This document shows, one piece after another, positions 11,789 through 23,819 of a stretch of 64,000 nt of DNA. This stretch comes from Nissolia schottii (Eukaryota > Streptophyta > Magnoliopsida > Fabales > Fabaceae), in NCBI GenBank assembly GCA_003254905.1, contig QANU01073741.1:295454-359453 (forward strand). Direction: 5' to 3'. The translations under genes and the position numbers were made by a program. The number at the start of each line of letters is the position of its first letter. The stretch's first letter is position 1. Below the pieces are notes generated by a model that saw only the letters and a list, made by a program, of their open reading frames with translations, was not told the DNA's origin and searched no databases.

Positions 11789-14700
11789 TCAATCACAAAG
11801 GTTATCTTCTTTGACTGCATTAACAGCTCCAACATCATTAGCCTCAGAGGCAGGACCACCGCCAGGTGTTGCTTCACACTAGCATATCGAAAACGAATAC
11901 AAACATTATCATCAAGTGTATGACTTCCATAAATTATTGAGCAAATCAAAATGTTTTAATTAGGAGGGTCAAAATGTGCATTGCACATTTATCAACAAAT
12001 TTTATATGACAAATTTACTGTCTTAATATCAGATCCTCTCCTGTTACTCAAACGTGAGTAAAAACCACAAAAGCAAAATTAATGGACCTTGAATACATAA
12101 TAGCAGGTCTATAGTTGCTTTTTATGTCTTTCTACCTAAAACCTCACATGCTACTAACATGAGAGGATGCTAATCCATTGTCTTCCATGTGATAAGACAT
12201 TGTCAAGATCGAATACGTTTACAATACATGTTTTTCCCCCCTAAAATTAATAATGCTCTTAAAGTTGTTCTGTTAGACTACACTTGCCAAAAGATGAATT
12301 TTAGCAGTTATGCATGCAATCACAAAATTGACAAACAACAAACAACCTTCATGGAAAACAATCGCAAACTAACACCAACAAAGAAATATTTCTGTAGAAC
12401 CGCAAGAAATCTGTCAGTAAACAGACCTGTGTAGTCATCTGACTTGTTGAGTTACCACCATTGGTGTTCGGCATAACCTGTGAGTTCATATTTGGCATTG
12501 GATCCTTTAGGCTAGAGGTTGAAGGCGAGTTCACATTTTCTGTAAGCCCCGCTGTTCCACAGGCATTTTGTCCTACGGCTGACGAGTTCATAACAGGCTC
12601 TCCCGGGAAAGAAAACATGGGAGCACGTGGCATTGGCATTCGTAGCCCTTGACCAGGAAGGCCAAACGCTTGAGGATTCGATCTTCCCATCCCATGTAAA
12701 GAGGGTCCAGACATAGGTGCAACTGGGAGATGAGTTCCTTGCATTTGGGGCACCTGCATCATCGGGAATCTAGAAGATCCACCATTGATGTCAGGCATAC
12801 CCATTCCGTAACCCATTCCCAACCCCATTTGCATGCCAACACCCATGGGTGAAAAAGAAGCCATGTGCGGTGGATGCATGTGGTGCATTCCCGCAGGTAA
12901 CATCATTGGATGCATATATAAACCAGCTCCCATTGACATCATCTGCATCAAAAGATACGAAACAATCTCATACTATAGACTGAACCTTGTACATATCTGA
13001 AAAACCAAAGTGCAAAGGATAAATCAGAAGAGGGAGAAGGGGAGAGAGAAATTACTTGAACTTGGAGTTGAAGTGTTTTAAGATACTCAATTGCCTCGTC
13101 CAGCATTGAAGCTTTGTCCACCTAGTACATACAAAGTTGGAAAATCCAAAATAAATGAGTGAGTGTGAAGAGTTATACACTATCAATTTGCCATATGGTG
13201 GTGCCCCTTTTTCTTCCCCAACGGAAATTAAAGTTTTTACAGCTGGTGAAAAACCTTAGTTACTGCAATGTTGCTGGATACTTTCTTATTTACACTGATA
13301 TATATGAAGTATTTTAATAGTTTATTTTCAAGGTATTGAAGTTCTTCTATTTTTATAATGAATTCTAGTGAGAGATCATGTATGATATTCAATTTGAGGA
13401 TTGAAACATAGCAAACAAAGGCTGTTTTTCAGTATTGACATCTAATGCTGAAAGCTCCAATACTTTGACAAAACCTTCCACATTCTATATAATAGATATG
13501 CTTCAAGTTTGAATCCTTAATGACAATTGACATCGTAATATGTTAATATGTTATAAAGCCTCTCTGGTCTACGTAGCAGAAGTGAAAAAGAAAAAGTAAA
13601 CCTTATTGCAATTTGGTATGAGTTCTTGTAATGCTCGCATCTTCTCATTGATCCGGTCTCTTCGCCTCTGCATAAATAAATCCCAATAATCACAAATTAT
13701 ACAAAACAATAAAATTTTAGAATCAACAAAACATAAACTTCAGACGGAAATTTTGTTGTTTATACATAATAACAATGCATAACATAGCAGACAATCTTCG
13801 CTCACCCTTTCAGATAGATTATGCACTTCAGCTGAACGGCTTCTCTTGAAGCCTGTACCTCCTTGTGCTGGAGCAGCCCTTTTAGCACCCGCTGATACTT
13901 CCTCCACATCCTGTAAGTAAAATTTGATTTTTTGGTTAGTAGAGGAACTCCACCAAAATAAGTTAGAAAATAAGTAAACTTGTACAACAGTGTAATTTTT
14001 AAGACATTAACTTCACTGTGGCACTCAGAATCCTCAGTGTCTCGCCTTTTTCGCTTCGAATTTTGATTTGCGTTGTCTGAACCTCTCTCTGCACCATTGC
14101 CAGAACAAACAGATGAAGAGGCTACTGCTGGCTCCGTATTTTTTTCAACAGCTCCCTGTCCTTTATTGCTACTTTCACAAAGAAGTAGATTGGGAGTTTG
14201 ATCAATCTTAGGCGCATCTTCTTTGCGAGCAGGGACGGGCTGCTTAGAAACAGCAGCATTCCCTTCAAGAGATCTTGGCTCCAATTGATTCAAATCAGAT
14301 GGAGATGACTCCATAACCTGCTGCTTGTGCATGGCTGATTCCTCCAGACATTCACCACTAAGACCAACTTTTGTTGATTCAGGAGGATTGTCTGCAGCTG
14401 CAGCAACACCTTTATTCTTATTTCCGATACTTTCTGATCTCGATGAAGCCAAACCAGATGTCAAGCCAATGTTCTGAAGATTAGCTTTCACTACAGCAGC
14501 GGGCCGTGCAAAATGGGTGAAATTCATTATGGTGGAACTACTGCTGGACACAATTGGATCTTGCTTATCCATCACCTTTAAGCTAGGAAAACCACACGAG
14601 GTAGATGGGAAAATCTGAGTGATCTCCCCACAAGGTGCTGCATGATGAGTAGCATTACCAGCATTATTCTCAGTTATATCAGACACTCTGGATCTAACAG

Positions 14701-15554
14701 ATGTAAATGATGCTTGGCATTGTTGATGCGATGATGGTTGGGAAAACTGACTAGTGCTAGCTTTGTGTCCGGTGGCCTCGACTTCTCCCCTAGCACAACC
14801 CGAAGAGCCCTTGGAAAGGACCCTTTGTTCTGAATTAGAAACATGACTTGCATAGTTTCTATGAGAGTCCCTAAGCACCTGATTACAATTACTTCTCTTA
14901 TCCAGCAAAGAAAAATTATTCGAGGGAGGGAGGTCAATCATGGTGACCCCAGAGAGTTCATGTAAGAAATCAGAACCATATTCATGTTGCAAGGGCTCAT
15001 CACCACCCATTCCATAATTCAACCAAGGCATCAAGTCTTCATCTTGGTTTAAACCCACTTCACCTGATGGGACTGGCATTCTAATCTCATTCAATCCACT
15101 ATCTAAATCCCCAAACTTCCCCATCCTCATTACACTATTGGTACCATTAGCATTAGAATATCCTACGTCTTCTTTATCTGGACCACCCCTGGGGCTGTGA
15201 GATGGTACACAGTGAGATGGCAAACCCTTGCAAGTTGGGATCTTTCTAACTCTACTTGGCTGACCCTGCATTGAAATCTGCCCATTTTCCCAAACCAGCT
15301 CATAGAAATCATTGTCCGGTCTGCATTCAATCCCAAAATGGAAGGGTTAAAAACACTAAAAGGGGAACAACAAACAAATACAACAAAGATCAAATCAAAT
15401 GGGATTAAGAAGAAAGAGAAAAAAAAAACAACAGATGAAAGACATGAACTTACGCGGTTGATTGATCAGCAGGTGCACATGTGTTGTTGCTCATCTCTTT
15501 GGAATCAAGCTTCTTCCCTTTAGCCGTGCGGTAAAACTCATGCAGAGGCATCAT
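11789..15554 (-). CDS. PIF3: PIF3-like bHLH transcription factor (7 coding exons, 750 aa)
   Basis: Phytochrome-interacting bHLH factor, acting in the nucleus on G-box DNA and removed after phytochrome binding in light. Exons (minus strand): 15554-15454, 15320-14012, 13910-13806, 13667-13602, 13121-13056, 12942-12427, 11878-11789. All have GT-AG borders and the sum is 2253 nt with no break. Visible parts: the active-phyB-binding motif ELVWENGQI at residues 41-49; [10 protein letters not shown] near 128-137; an APA-like stretch NFTHFARP at 300-307; a bHLH region from about 494 to 545 with the DNA-contact residues H500, E504 and R508, then helix 2 ([20 protein letters not shown]); and a Met/Gly/Pro-rich C-terminal third. 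Having both APB and an APA-like motif points to PIF3 rather than PIF4/5 (no APA). It is longer than Arabidopsis PIF3 (524 aa), mainly in the Ser-rich middle. The first ATG of a tandem ATG-ATG was chosen; the second is equally possible. Confidence 0.93.
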
Positions 15555-15603
15555 GAATCGAGGGAACCGAACTTAAAACCAATAATGTAATGGAAAAGCA
15601 CTG

Positions 15604-15642
15604 CTAAGAACTCAGAAGAACTATTGAGGCTTCCTCCGACAT
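15604..15642 (-). promoter_or_regulatory. uORF 2 in the putative PIF3-like leader (12 codons)
   Basis: ATG at 15642-15640 begins MSEEASIVLLSS and ends at TAG 15606-15604, about 50 bases before the main ATG. It lies directly upstream of the coding start with no obvious intron between. If the leader is transcribed as read, a scanning ribosome must pass it. A role in translational control is inference. Confidence 0.5.
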
Positions 15643-15646
15643 GATA

Positions 15647-15700
15647 CTATGTTGAATGCGAACCACCTTTGACAGCCTCCAAATAAGGTTTGTAAGACAT
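15647..15700 (-). promoter_or_regulatory. uORF 1 in the putative PIF3-like leader (17 codons)
   Basis: ATG at 15700-15698 begins MSYKPYLEAVKGGSHST and ends at TAG 15649-15647. Only four bases separate this stop from the ATG of the next uORF, so the two sit head to tail. Transcript evidence is needed to show that this region is in the mature mRNA. Confidence 0.45.
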
Positions 15701-16340
15701 GGAAACTTGACGCAAGCCCCACTACCACTACGAGACAGACAGAACCTATGCTATATCATTTTATTTTTAATACTAAAATAGAAGCAATAAAGAGAGGAAC
15801 AGTGATAAATTTTACCCCCCAAAAAAAAGATAAAAATAAAAACTTTTCTTTTAATAGCCAGCAAAGTCCTTATCAGTCAGCAAAAACACAAAATTAATTA
15901 ATACAAATAGAGAGAGGATCAGTCAAACAAATTCTTTAATAGCTTGTCGAATAAAGTAAGAACCTTAACCCATAAATAGCAATTTAAAATACTTGATCTT
16001 ACTATTTATGTATAGTAATCCAATCATAAACACTAATCAAATCATCGTCCAGTTCTGAATAATAGTATTACCCCCCACAAGCAGCTGAAGTTCCCTAATA
16101 CCCAGAAAAATTCCTAATCCAAATTCATAGGTAAGGATTTTGAGTGATGATCATGAATTTGTAATTCCACAGGGGGAGTTCTCGAAACTCAAAAGCAGAC
16201 TTCAGAGTCCGTGAGCTTCGAAGAAAGAGGAAGCACGAAATTTCAGAGAGAAACGGACGCAGAAGGCGGCGAAGTAGTTGCCGAGGAAAGGGGAAGCGGT
16301 GATCTATTTGCAGCAGAAAACAGAGGAAAGAGAACAAAAT
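15701..16340 (-). promoter_or_regulatory. putative distal 5' UTR and promoter of the PIF3-like gene
   Basis: On the minus strand the stretch 16340-16080 is rich in CT and TTC runs, of ordinary composition for a plant first exon, and contrasts with the AT-rich flanks. PIF3 genes commonly have spliced leaders, so this may be a non-coding first exon. No unambiguous donor-acceptor pair was fixed. Open frames here on both strands are not credible genes. Confidence 0.35.
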
Positions 16341-19300
16341 GGAATAGATTCAGGGGTTTTTTCTCTTTTTTAACCATGGTTAACCGCTTAACCGTCGTGG
16401 TTAAGTTCCATGCTGTTTTCTGTGTGGGCCCGTTCTTTTTATTGTCACTGTGCCCAAATCTTATGCGTATCCAACGGTCACCGTTTGTAAGAGAGGGGTG
16501 TCCACACTCCTCTTCAGCGACTGAACCACACGCGTTATTAATGGAAAATATTTCGGTGTAATTTTGTATAGCTCCAATGCATAATAACCATTTAATGAGA
16601 CTCACTAATAAATGTCCTTAAAATCATTTTTAAGGAGTTAGGTGCCATAAACATTTCATTAAATTGTTATGTACGCACGTTGTAGATACTGAATTAAGGA
16701 CATTCGTGTCCCGTACTTTTTTTTTTTTTTAAGGATATTTATTTTGAAATGAGCTTAAAAAATATATGATATTACAATTAATAGTTAAACATTAATAATT
16801 ATAAATACGAATTGGGGATATTTTTTTACATTTACATATCTATGTTCCATATCGCATTTTATGTCTATGTCAGTGTAATATAGTTCGAAAGTTTAAAGTA
16901 AAAATATTTAAGTGTTTTTAATGTATTGATCATTTTAAATGCTTATATTTTTAACGAAATATTTTATTTTTAAACTCTTTAATAACTGTCTTTAAGAGTA
17001 CCTGTTGGTTTTTTCTTAATTTAATTGAATTGGATAATATTGTTGTTGTTATTTAATTACTATATTTTATATAATTGTACAATTTGGCGCTTAATAGTAG
17101 TGGTGGGTGTGGGTTAATGTGAGGATTAGTGCATCTATAATTCAAACACAGCAATATCATATCTATGATTACAACATGTTTAGATAGTGACCCTCTGTGT
17201 GGATAAGCTTAAATAATAGTAATATTAATCAATTTTTTTGTTTAAGCTTTTAAAAACTGCGGATTAGGGAATTAGTAAAGTCATTTTGACTTTGCGCATC
17301 TCATCTCATTCTTTATTAAACGACGAATATATATTAGAATGAAAAGAGTAATCTTCTTCGCTTGTTAGCAATTTAGCTCTGCAATCATGCGGCAGTGATG
17401 TCCTTTTCCCGATTTGTCTCTCTTTTCTTCATTGTGTCTTTGTGAGGTTTGGATTTGATTTGTCGTAAAGAAGGTTTGAAATAATCATTTAAAATATTAA
17501 ATGAAGGGATTAAATTACAAGGTTAGAGAAAAAGACAACTAATTGCAGTTCTCTTTAAAAATTCAAGGGCCTTTTAATCTGGGAGATTGCATTACCATAT
17601 TATAATTAGTTTTAAACGAGGCTTCATTAATTAAAGGGTCAGTATAGAATGTCGCTGCTGCCCTTCGTATTAGGTTGAGATATAACGTACAACAAAGGCT
17701 ACTCTTGCCTTTTTCCAACGATGCTATCATGATTAGGTATATAATAGCAGACACATTGACCATCAAATTTGGAAAATTAGATAAGAAGCAGGACCACACC
17801 TAAACAAATAAGGAAGCCTGCTAAAAATTGATCAATAAATAGAGGAGAGATTCTTAGATTCATCTTTTACATCAATCTTATACTAATAAGTATAATGAAT
17901 CTTATATTATGAAAATGATATTAAAAAAATAATAAGTGATTATATTTACCAAAAATTAATAGTAAAAATAGTACATGGATGAAAAAAAAATTGTCTTATT
18001 TTTTTGGACAGAAAATGTTGTCTTCCGGAAAAAAAAAAAAAGAAGGAATTTTCTCTTAAATAGAGAACTGAATTAGAAAACAATTAGATATGGGTCAATG
18101 AGATAATCCGTAAGGTATTGGACAACTCTGTGTACTTTAAAAGGAGCGCAAATGACTTTTATTTTATTATTAATATAATAATACCATGCACGGCCACATT
18201 TCTTAATCAATAATGTTCAGACAAATAATTTATAATTTTCACTTTTTCTTTGATTACATATATAACTTTTTTTTTCATTTTTATAAATTATTCATGACTA
18301 AGTATTACATCTTTTTTAAACAGTTAACACACCTTTATTTAATCGTCATAACTAACGATTCTCACGTTAAAAAGTTACTATGAAAGATATGAGACCTTAT
18401 AAAGATTTAAATTTTTTTACTTTAATAATTAATTTTTGGTATAACTCTTTTAAGGACTTATACTCATTACGAATTGTGCTTTTATTAAGAGTCGCTCAAT
18501 TGATAAGAGCTACTTACAAAGAGTTTTGATCAAGAAAGAAAATGACCATAATCAAATGAAGAGTTGCTAAGTGAAGTTTTTCAAAGTTCAATCATTGAGA
18601 TATTAATTTTTAAAAAGGATAACAATTAACAGATAACAATGTAACAATTAGTCTTACATTAAAGAGACTATCTTAAAAAAAAATATAAATACTTGAGTTC
18701 TATAATTTCAATAATTAACTTTTAAAGTGTCGTTGGTGGAATGACTTAGTTAACTTTAAAGTATAGATGTTCGAATGACTTGGGTTTGTTACATCATCAT
18801 ATGGTTACATAACTTATGCAAGTGATATTTATTAATACGAAAAATAATTCAAGAATCTCTAGAACAATATCATTTTGCACCAAATCAAAATGGGGTTTAG
18901 ATTGAGACCGGTAGAGCACCTGGTGGAGCCCACCAGGGTGGAGATAAGAGATGGGCAACGTCCACTTGGAGCCTTCCTGACCCGGAAAGGGATTTGGCTC
19001 CATCAACGTGGGGCGCCACACATTATTGTGGAGCATGCATGTACCGCCACATTATCTGTGGGAGGAAGGGACAGCAAATATGGGTCCTTTGGGGATGCAA
19101 AGTGGAACTTGAAACTGTGGGGGCTCTCTTTAAAATTGACCCAACAAGAAGAATTGAAACTCTGATCAGTGGGTGTGGATTTCACGTGCACGGATGAAAT
19201 TCACGTGACACATTATTTCTCTCTCTGTCTTTCTTTTTTTTTTTAAGGTCAGATAGATGTGACTTGTTTGTTTTGTTTTGTGGTTGTGCAATTCCCATCG

Positions 19301-21029
19301 AATGACAGACCCACCACAACGCAACACTTGTTCCGCCGGCAAGGCACCACTGTGCCTTTGGCATAGTTAGTGGCAACTGATTTTTCATCCCATTTGTCAC
19401 TGCCATGGCGACTTGTACTCCCACTTTCCTTTCCACACCGAGACTGTGTCAGATGTTTAATGTTATTGTCAAAATGCCTTGATACCATAAATCTGGAATA
19501 AGATTGTGTTGTGCTAAAAAGTAAATGTGTGTAACAAAAGAGATGCTTTCTCATACGTGTTACTAGTATATAATAAATAATTTTCATAACTTGTGCTATA
19601 AATAACACCAATTATGGATTTAATAATAATAAAATCTAAACTTTTTAATGTGCTTAATACATTAAAATATTAAAACTTGATCTTTTTAATGAAATTTTTT
19701 CTTATGTTATATTTTTAACAAGTGCTTTAGAAATATTTGTTACCACAACCTTATATAGATATATGTAAATGATATTATCAAATGTACATATTATTACATG
19801 GACTTTTGAAATTATTTTGCAGTGATTAATAGAAATATTGTATTCGTTTCCTTTATTTATAATTATATCATTAAAATTCAAGGTTTTCCTCTTTCACTTT
19901 TAATTAGAATGTGCATCTAGTGCTCAAATTTTTACCTGAATATTCATCTTGATTTTCAGATCTTTGTAACTGAGAGTGACCTTGAATCATATAGTAATTA
20001 CTACAGAGACAAGAGGCCGTGTAAAAATAGAGAAAATATGCTATCAGTTCAGAGCAATGCTTTTCTGAAAAAGGAGCAGTTTTAAGGAAATAAGAGGCAA
20101 TCATTTTTGCATTGATTGATAGATAGGGGCACAGAACAAGTTACGTGGAATGTTGTTTGTTTTGTCGGCACAAGTTGTTTTACACATCTTGAAGGGCCAC
20201 TCAGTGCTGCAAGGACAGTGAATCCAACCACCAACAGCTAAATTGCCTTCTATATATGTGTGATCTTTCCATTATGTGTAATTTAACAAAAAATTATGAG
20301 GAAAAATATAACCATGTCAAAATGTTAGTTTATACAAAAATTAATATCTTAAACTAATATGTACGATCACTTATAGTCGGTTTCATGTTACTGTTTTACA
20401 TAGCATTAAAAGAAAATGTGTCCTTAAAAAGTATAATTTTTCAATATATTCAGTTCATTCGTAACATTTTTAATTGTTTTAATCCCACACAATTCAGATA
20501 CTTGAAAGCTAAATTAAGTCAAGAAAATTAAAGCAAAATAAAACTTGCTATGATCGATAGGAAATCACAATACATTTGACCTGATGCAAAAATTATGGCA
20601 ACAACTTTCTTTTGTCCCAACCTTCTACAACAGCCTCTTCATTATGCGACATATAATGTGTGCTATCGATATTAGGAAAGTTTTCCATTTTTGTCTTTTG
20701 GTCAATGTCTCAATCATATTAGGGAAGTTAAGGGAGATGCATTTCCGCAAAAGAAAAGTATACAATAAGAATACATCATACATAAATGGAAATATATAAA
20801 TTTACAATTACAATTATTATATAATAATTAGAATAAACTTGCATTTCACCTGATGTCTGACTCTACCAAGTATCTATTCCTCTCTGTTCGGAGTCTACCA
20901 AGCACAGCTTCAATTACGAAAATATGAATACATATTATGTCTTGGGTGGTAAGTAAGAATTACACATATATTCAGTAAAAGAATCTTTTTGTGTGGACAA
21001 TCATTTTCTATTTTAAACAGTTGAGTAGA
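16341..21029. other. intergenic region, no gene recognised
   Basis: AT-rich spacer. The less AT-rich block at 18890-19440 has several short overlapping frames on both strands, but none has a domain, a plausible start context or splice partners. It may be an old promoter or a gene fragment. Nothing else stands out. Confidence 0.5.
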
Positions 21030-21338
21030 CCTAAAAAATTAACACTTGCGTATACTCACACAAAGAAATAAACATTACAAAAAAGAGAAATAAATATTAC
21101 AAAACAAAAAAAATAAACATTATCAAACACATAAACAAACATTATTAAACACGTGTTGGTGCACACATAAAACATAGAAACAAACATTCAAACACATAAA
21201 CGAATAATATTAAACATATGTGTATTTTGCACATATAAATGCTCAGTGACAATGTTTATTTTTTTATTTTGTAATGTTTATTTTTTTATTTTTATATTGT
21301 TTGTTTCTCTGTGAGTGTATAGGTGTCAATTTTTTAAG
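21030..21338. mobile_element. MITE-like hairpin element, about 310 bp
   Basis: The left arm begins with CTAAAAAATTAACACTT and continues with TATACTCACAC and AAATAAACATTAC. The right arm read on the opposite strand gives CTTAAAAAATTGACACCT, then TATACACTCAC and AAATAAACATTAC. The arms pair over most of their length. The centre contains repeated AAACATT and AACAC(A/G) words. It has no coding capacity. Confidence 0.65.
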
Positions 21339-22613
21339 TATACAAACAGTATTTTTGTATTTTAAATAACGTGTTAAATTAATTTACGAATTGTATAAAT
21401 TATATCTATATAAAGCTACACGAACCAAATTCATGGTAGAGGATAATGTTAATAAATCGTTCCCTGAACGATCAAAGAGGAGGGAAAACCTGATAAATTT
21501 ATTGTCGTGTTGGACCTAAATACGAAGCATGCTCTCACTGCTTACTATTTCCTCACACAATTGTGTCTGCTTCTTTGCAGTCTGCACATGACAGCCACGC
21601 CCATCTAACATGCTCAGGTTATTTAATGACAAAATCTTAAACCGCCGCATGCGCAGGAACACATTTAGAAGCAGGGTGCTGTAAAATGTAAATAATCAAC
21701 CAGCCAATTTTTATCAACACTCTAACCTATGGTGCTAAGAACAATTAATAATATTCCAGCCATAAAAACAAAACTACAGATAATCGTTACTAAACAGAAC
21801 TAATAATGTTGATAACACAAATCTAGTTCTGTATATGCAGTAAATCACCTAAGAATGTCTACGGTAGCAGCACTTAAGAAAATTATAATATATTCCTTTC
21901 TTCATAATTGGTGTATTATTGTGCATTAAAAAATGTGCTCCAAAGAAAAAAATAAAGCATGCATTAGAGGGGAGTGCAACATCGGCAGCCATTATTATGT
22001 TAGTAAAATGCTCAGATATTGTCATTATGTTAGTTATATTTTCCTGCCCATGATGCTTTGAAGTTTGGGATTAAAATACAAAAATAACTGAACTCAAACC
22101 AAATGGCAGAGTTCAGCCAGGACAACTGGAAAGCATCGAGATGAAGGTACTAATGTCATGCTATCAATGATCCATATAAAAAACTTCGGAGGGCAAAATC
22201 TGAAGAGATTTTTTGAGTTGTCACTCTAACAGTTAAGACTAGTGGTGGAGGGTTAATCAACACTGACATAACATGTGTGAATTAAAAAATCAAACACAGC
22301 CAAGAATAACAAAATTTTGCTTCTGTGGAGACATATACCTATGGGTGCATATCTTTTCAGCAAATGAAAATCATTCTTCTCTTCAGCAGAAAGATTCCAT
22401 ATCTGTTGCGCTTCTATGTACAGACTGTTATATGCCGTTCTCCAGGTGTCACTCAATCAGATGCTGCAAAACAATCCAAGGAAAAGCTCATTTGATTTGC
22501 TGGTTACCTAGTTTGAGATATATATCTTCAGTAAAAAGAGACAAGTTGAGGGTACATGAGATAAGATTGTATGTGTACTAGTGTAGTCTAGCAAAGCAAC
22601 TTGATCACATGAT
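21339..22613. other. intergenic region with one exon-like fragment
   Basis: Mostly featureless spacer. The one item of note, an exon-like stretch on the minus strand at 22339-22451, is listed separately. Confidence 0.45.
22339..22451 (-). other. exon-like fragment of unknown gene
   Basis: On the minus strand, an AG at 22453-22452 is followed by an open stretch reading DTWRTAYNSLYIEAQQIWNL and then a charged helix-like segment ending KRYAPIG, with a good donor AG|GTATAT at 22338. Composition and length look like a real internal exon, but in-frame stops lie just upstream and no neighbouring exon joins it. It may be a relic exon or a spliced 3' UTR part of the PPR transcript. Confidence 0.25.
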
Positions 22614-22735
22614 ATAAAAGCAGGTTAGATACAATAACAACCACAACTAACTCTTATCCCATTAGATGGGGTTCGGACGACGCTATAATGTACTATAGTG
22701 TATTATCGTGTCCTATCATAAAAGCAGGTTAGATA
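22614..22735. mobile_element. 86-bp retroposed insert flanked by 18-bp direct repeats
   Basis: ATAAAAGCAGGTTAGATA occurs at 22614-22631 and again, identical, at 22718-22735. Between them lie 86 bases beginning CAATAACAACCACAAC and containing CTTATCCCATTAGATGGGGT, a phrase I know as a common plant repeat consensus (CTTATCCCACTAGGTGGGGT). Long perfect target-site duplications with no inverted repeats are the mark of LINE-driven retroposition, so this looks like a 5'-truncated SINE-type insert. Confidence 0.7.
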
Positions 22736-23654
22736 AACATAATAAATCTGTTCATGAGAACATACAAGAAATAGCATGATTGCATGAGTACCTTTACCGA
22801 GCCATGCAAGCTGTTTAGTGGCTTAGCATATATAATATAAGGCTCTCCACAGGTTGCAGTACTGTTAAATCGATCCAATGCAAGCCTTTCAGATAGGGTG
22901 CCCAGTACTAACCGTCTTACCAGTAGATCTTTGGTTCAGAAAAGTTTATATTCTCCAAGCTCCAGTGTAAAAACCACTAGTCTCTAGAAATCAAGCACGA
23001 TTTTTTTTCCCTTTCTGGAGGGGACAGGGGAAGCCAGCATTATGTTGCAAAAAATGTGTGCTACAAATTTTCAGCACTTCCATACTTGTCATTTATTTCC
23101 AGGTACCCTTGAAACGAAGACACATCAACTATAAACTCTGCAATAACACAGAATAAACCACAATCGGGATTTGAATTTGAATAACATAGTGGCAGAGGGA
23201 CAATGAGCGGAAGTACTCTTAAACAAATTATGAAAAAAACCTCATAAAGATAAACTGTAAACTTTATTGTGACAAAAGGAATTTTTTCTTACAAGTATAA
23301 ACATTTGAATTAAGAGATAAAGAGAAGATTTGTTGGTCATGCGTCTCTCCTGGAAAAGGATGGTTGGCACTTGCCAACAACAGGCAGAGAACTGCGAAGG
23401 ATAGGTTATAACCTCAGCACTGTTCTTGACACTAAGTGAAAAGGGAGCATAGTGGCAGCCTCCATAATTTAACAGTTGTGTTCATATTGTTACATGTGTT
23501 TCAATCACCAATAATCAATACACGAGCACGAGCCATTTGTGAATTGGTGAAACCTGTTGATATCTCTTACAATAATCTCCGAAGCAAACCTTAATGGAGA
23601 TCCAGTTAGGAGGACCAGAAGACCAAATGCAAGAGCTAATTTCTCACTGTGATA
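22736..23654. other. downstream region of the PPR gene with one exon-like fragment
   Basis: Probably holds 3' UTR sequence of the minus-strand PPR gene. One open stretch behind a good acceptor (TTATTGCAG, ending at 23138) is listed separately at 23061-23137. The rest shows no gene. Confidence 0.4.
23061..23137 (-). other. terminal-exon-like fragment of unknown gene
   Basis: After a TTATTGCAG acceptor, 24 codons read FIVDVSSFQGYLEINDKYGS and end AENL followed by TAG. It resembles a last coding exon, but I see no upstream exon between it and the PPR stop. It could be a chance frame in a spliced 3' UTR or a gene relic. Confidence 0.2.
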
Positions 23655-23819
23655 TCACAAACTCTGCTCTTCAGACCCTTCAACACTGTTAGTTGCAAAC
23701 TGGGTCTCAGCCACGTATCCTCTCTTCTTTATCAATTCCTTCAATTTCTGCAACATTTCATGAATCTCATCTGTCCTTGAATGTGACCTATCATTCACCG
23801 TGAATACAAATGTCCTGTT
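23655..23819 (-). other. in-frame continuation of the PPR E+ region beyond the stop
   Basis: Directly after the TAG at 23822-23820, the same frame stays open for 54 codons to a TGA at 23657-23655. It reads NRTFVFTVNDRSHSRTDEIH and continues through an amphipathic helix and KKRGYVAET. This is the normal E+ motif that follows the E motif in PPR editing factors. Family proteins have Lys at the position of the stop (consensus WI-V-KN). So the 574-residue product is probably truncated by one AAG-to-TAG change from an ancestral product of about 629 residues. Confidence 0.75.

Noticed and set aside
16211-16605. Overlapping frames on both strands near 16.2-16.6 kb
   Set aside because: No domain on either strand. 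The region fits a CT-rich plant leader or promoter of the PIF3-like gene better.
18797-19611. Cluster of short frames in a less AT-rich block
   Set aside because: Frames overlap on both strands with no domain, no shared splice pattern and no protein-like composition.
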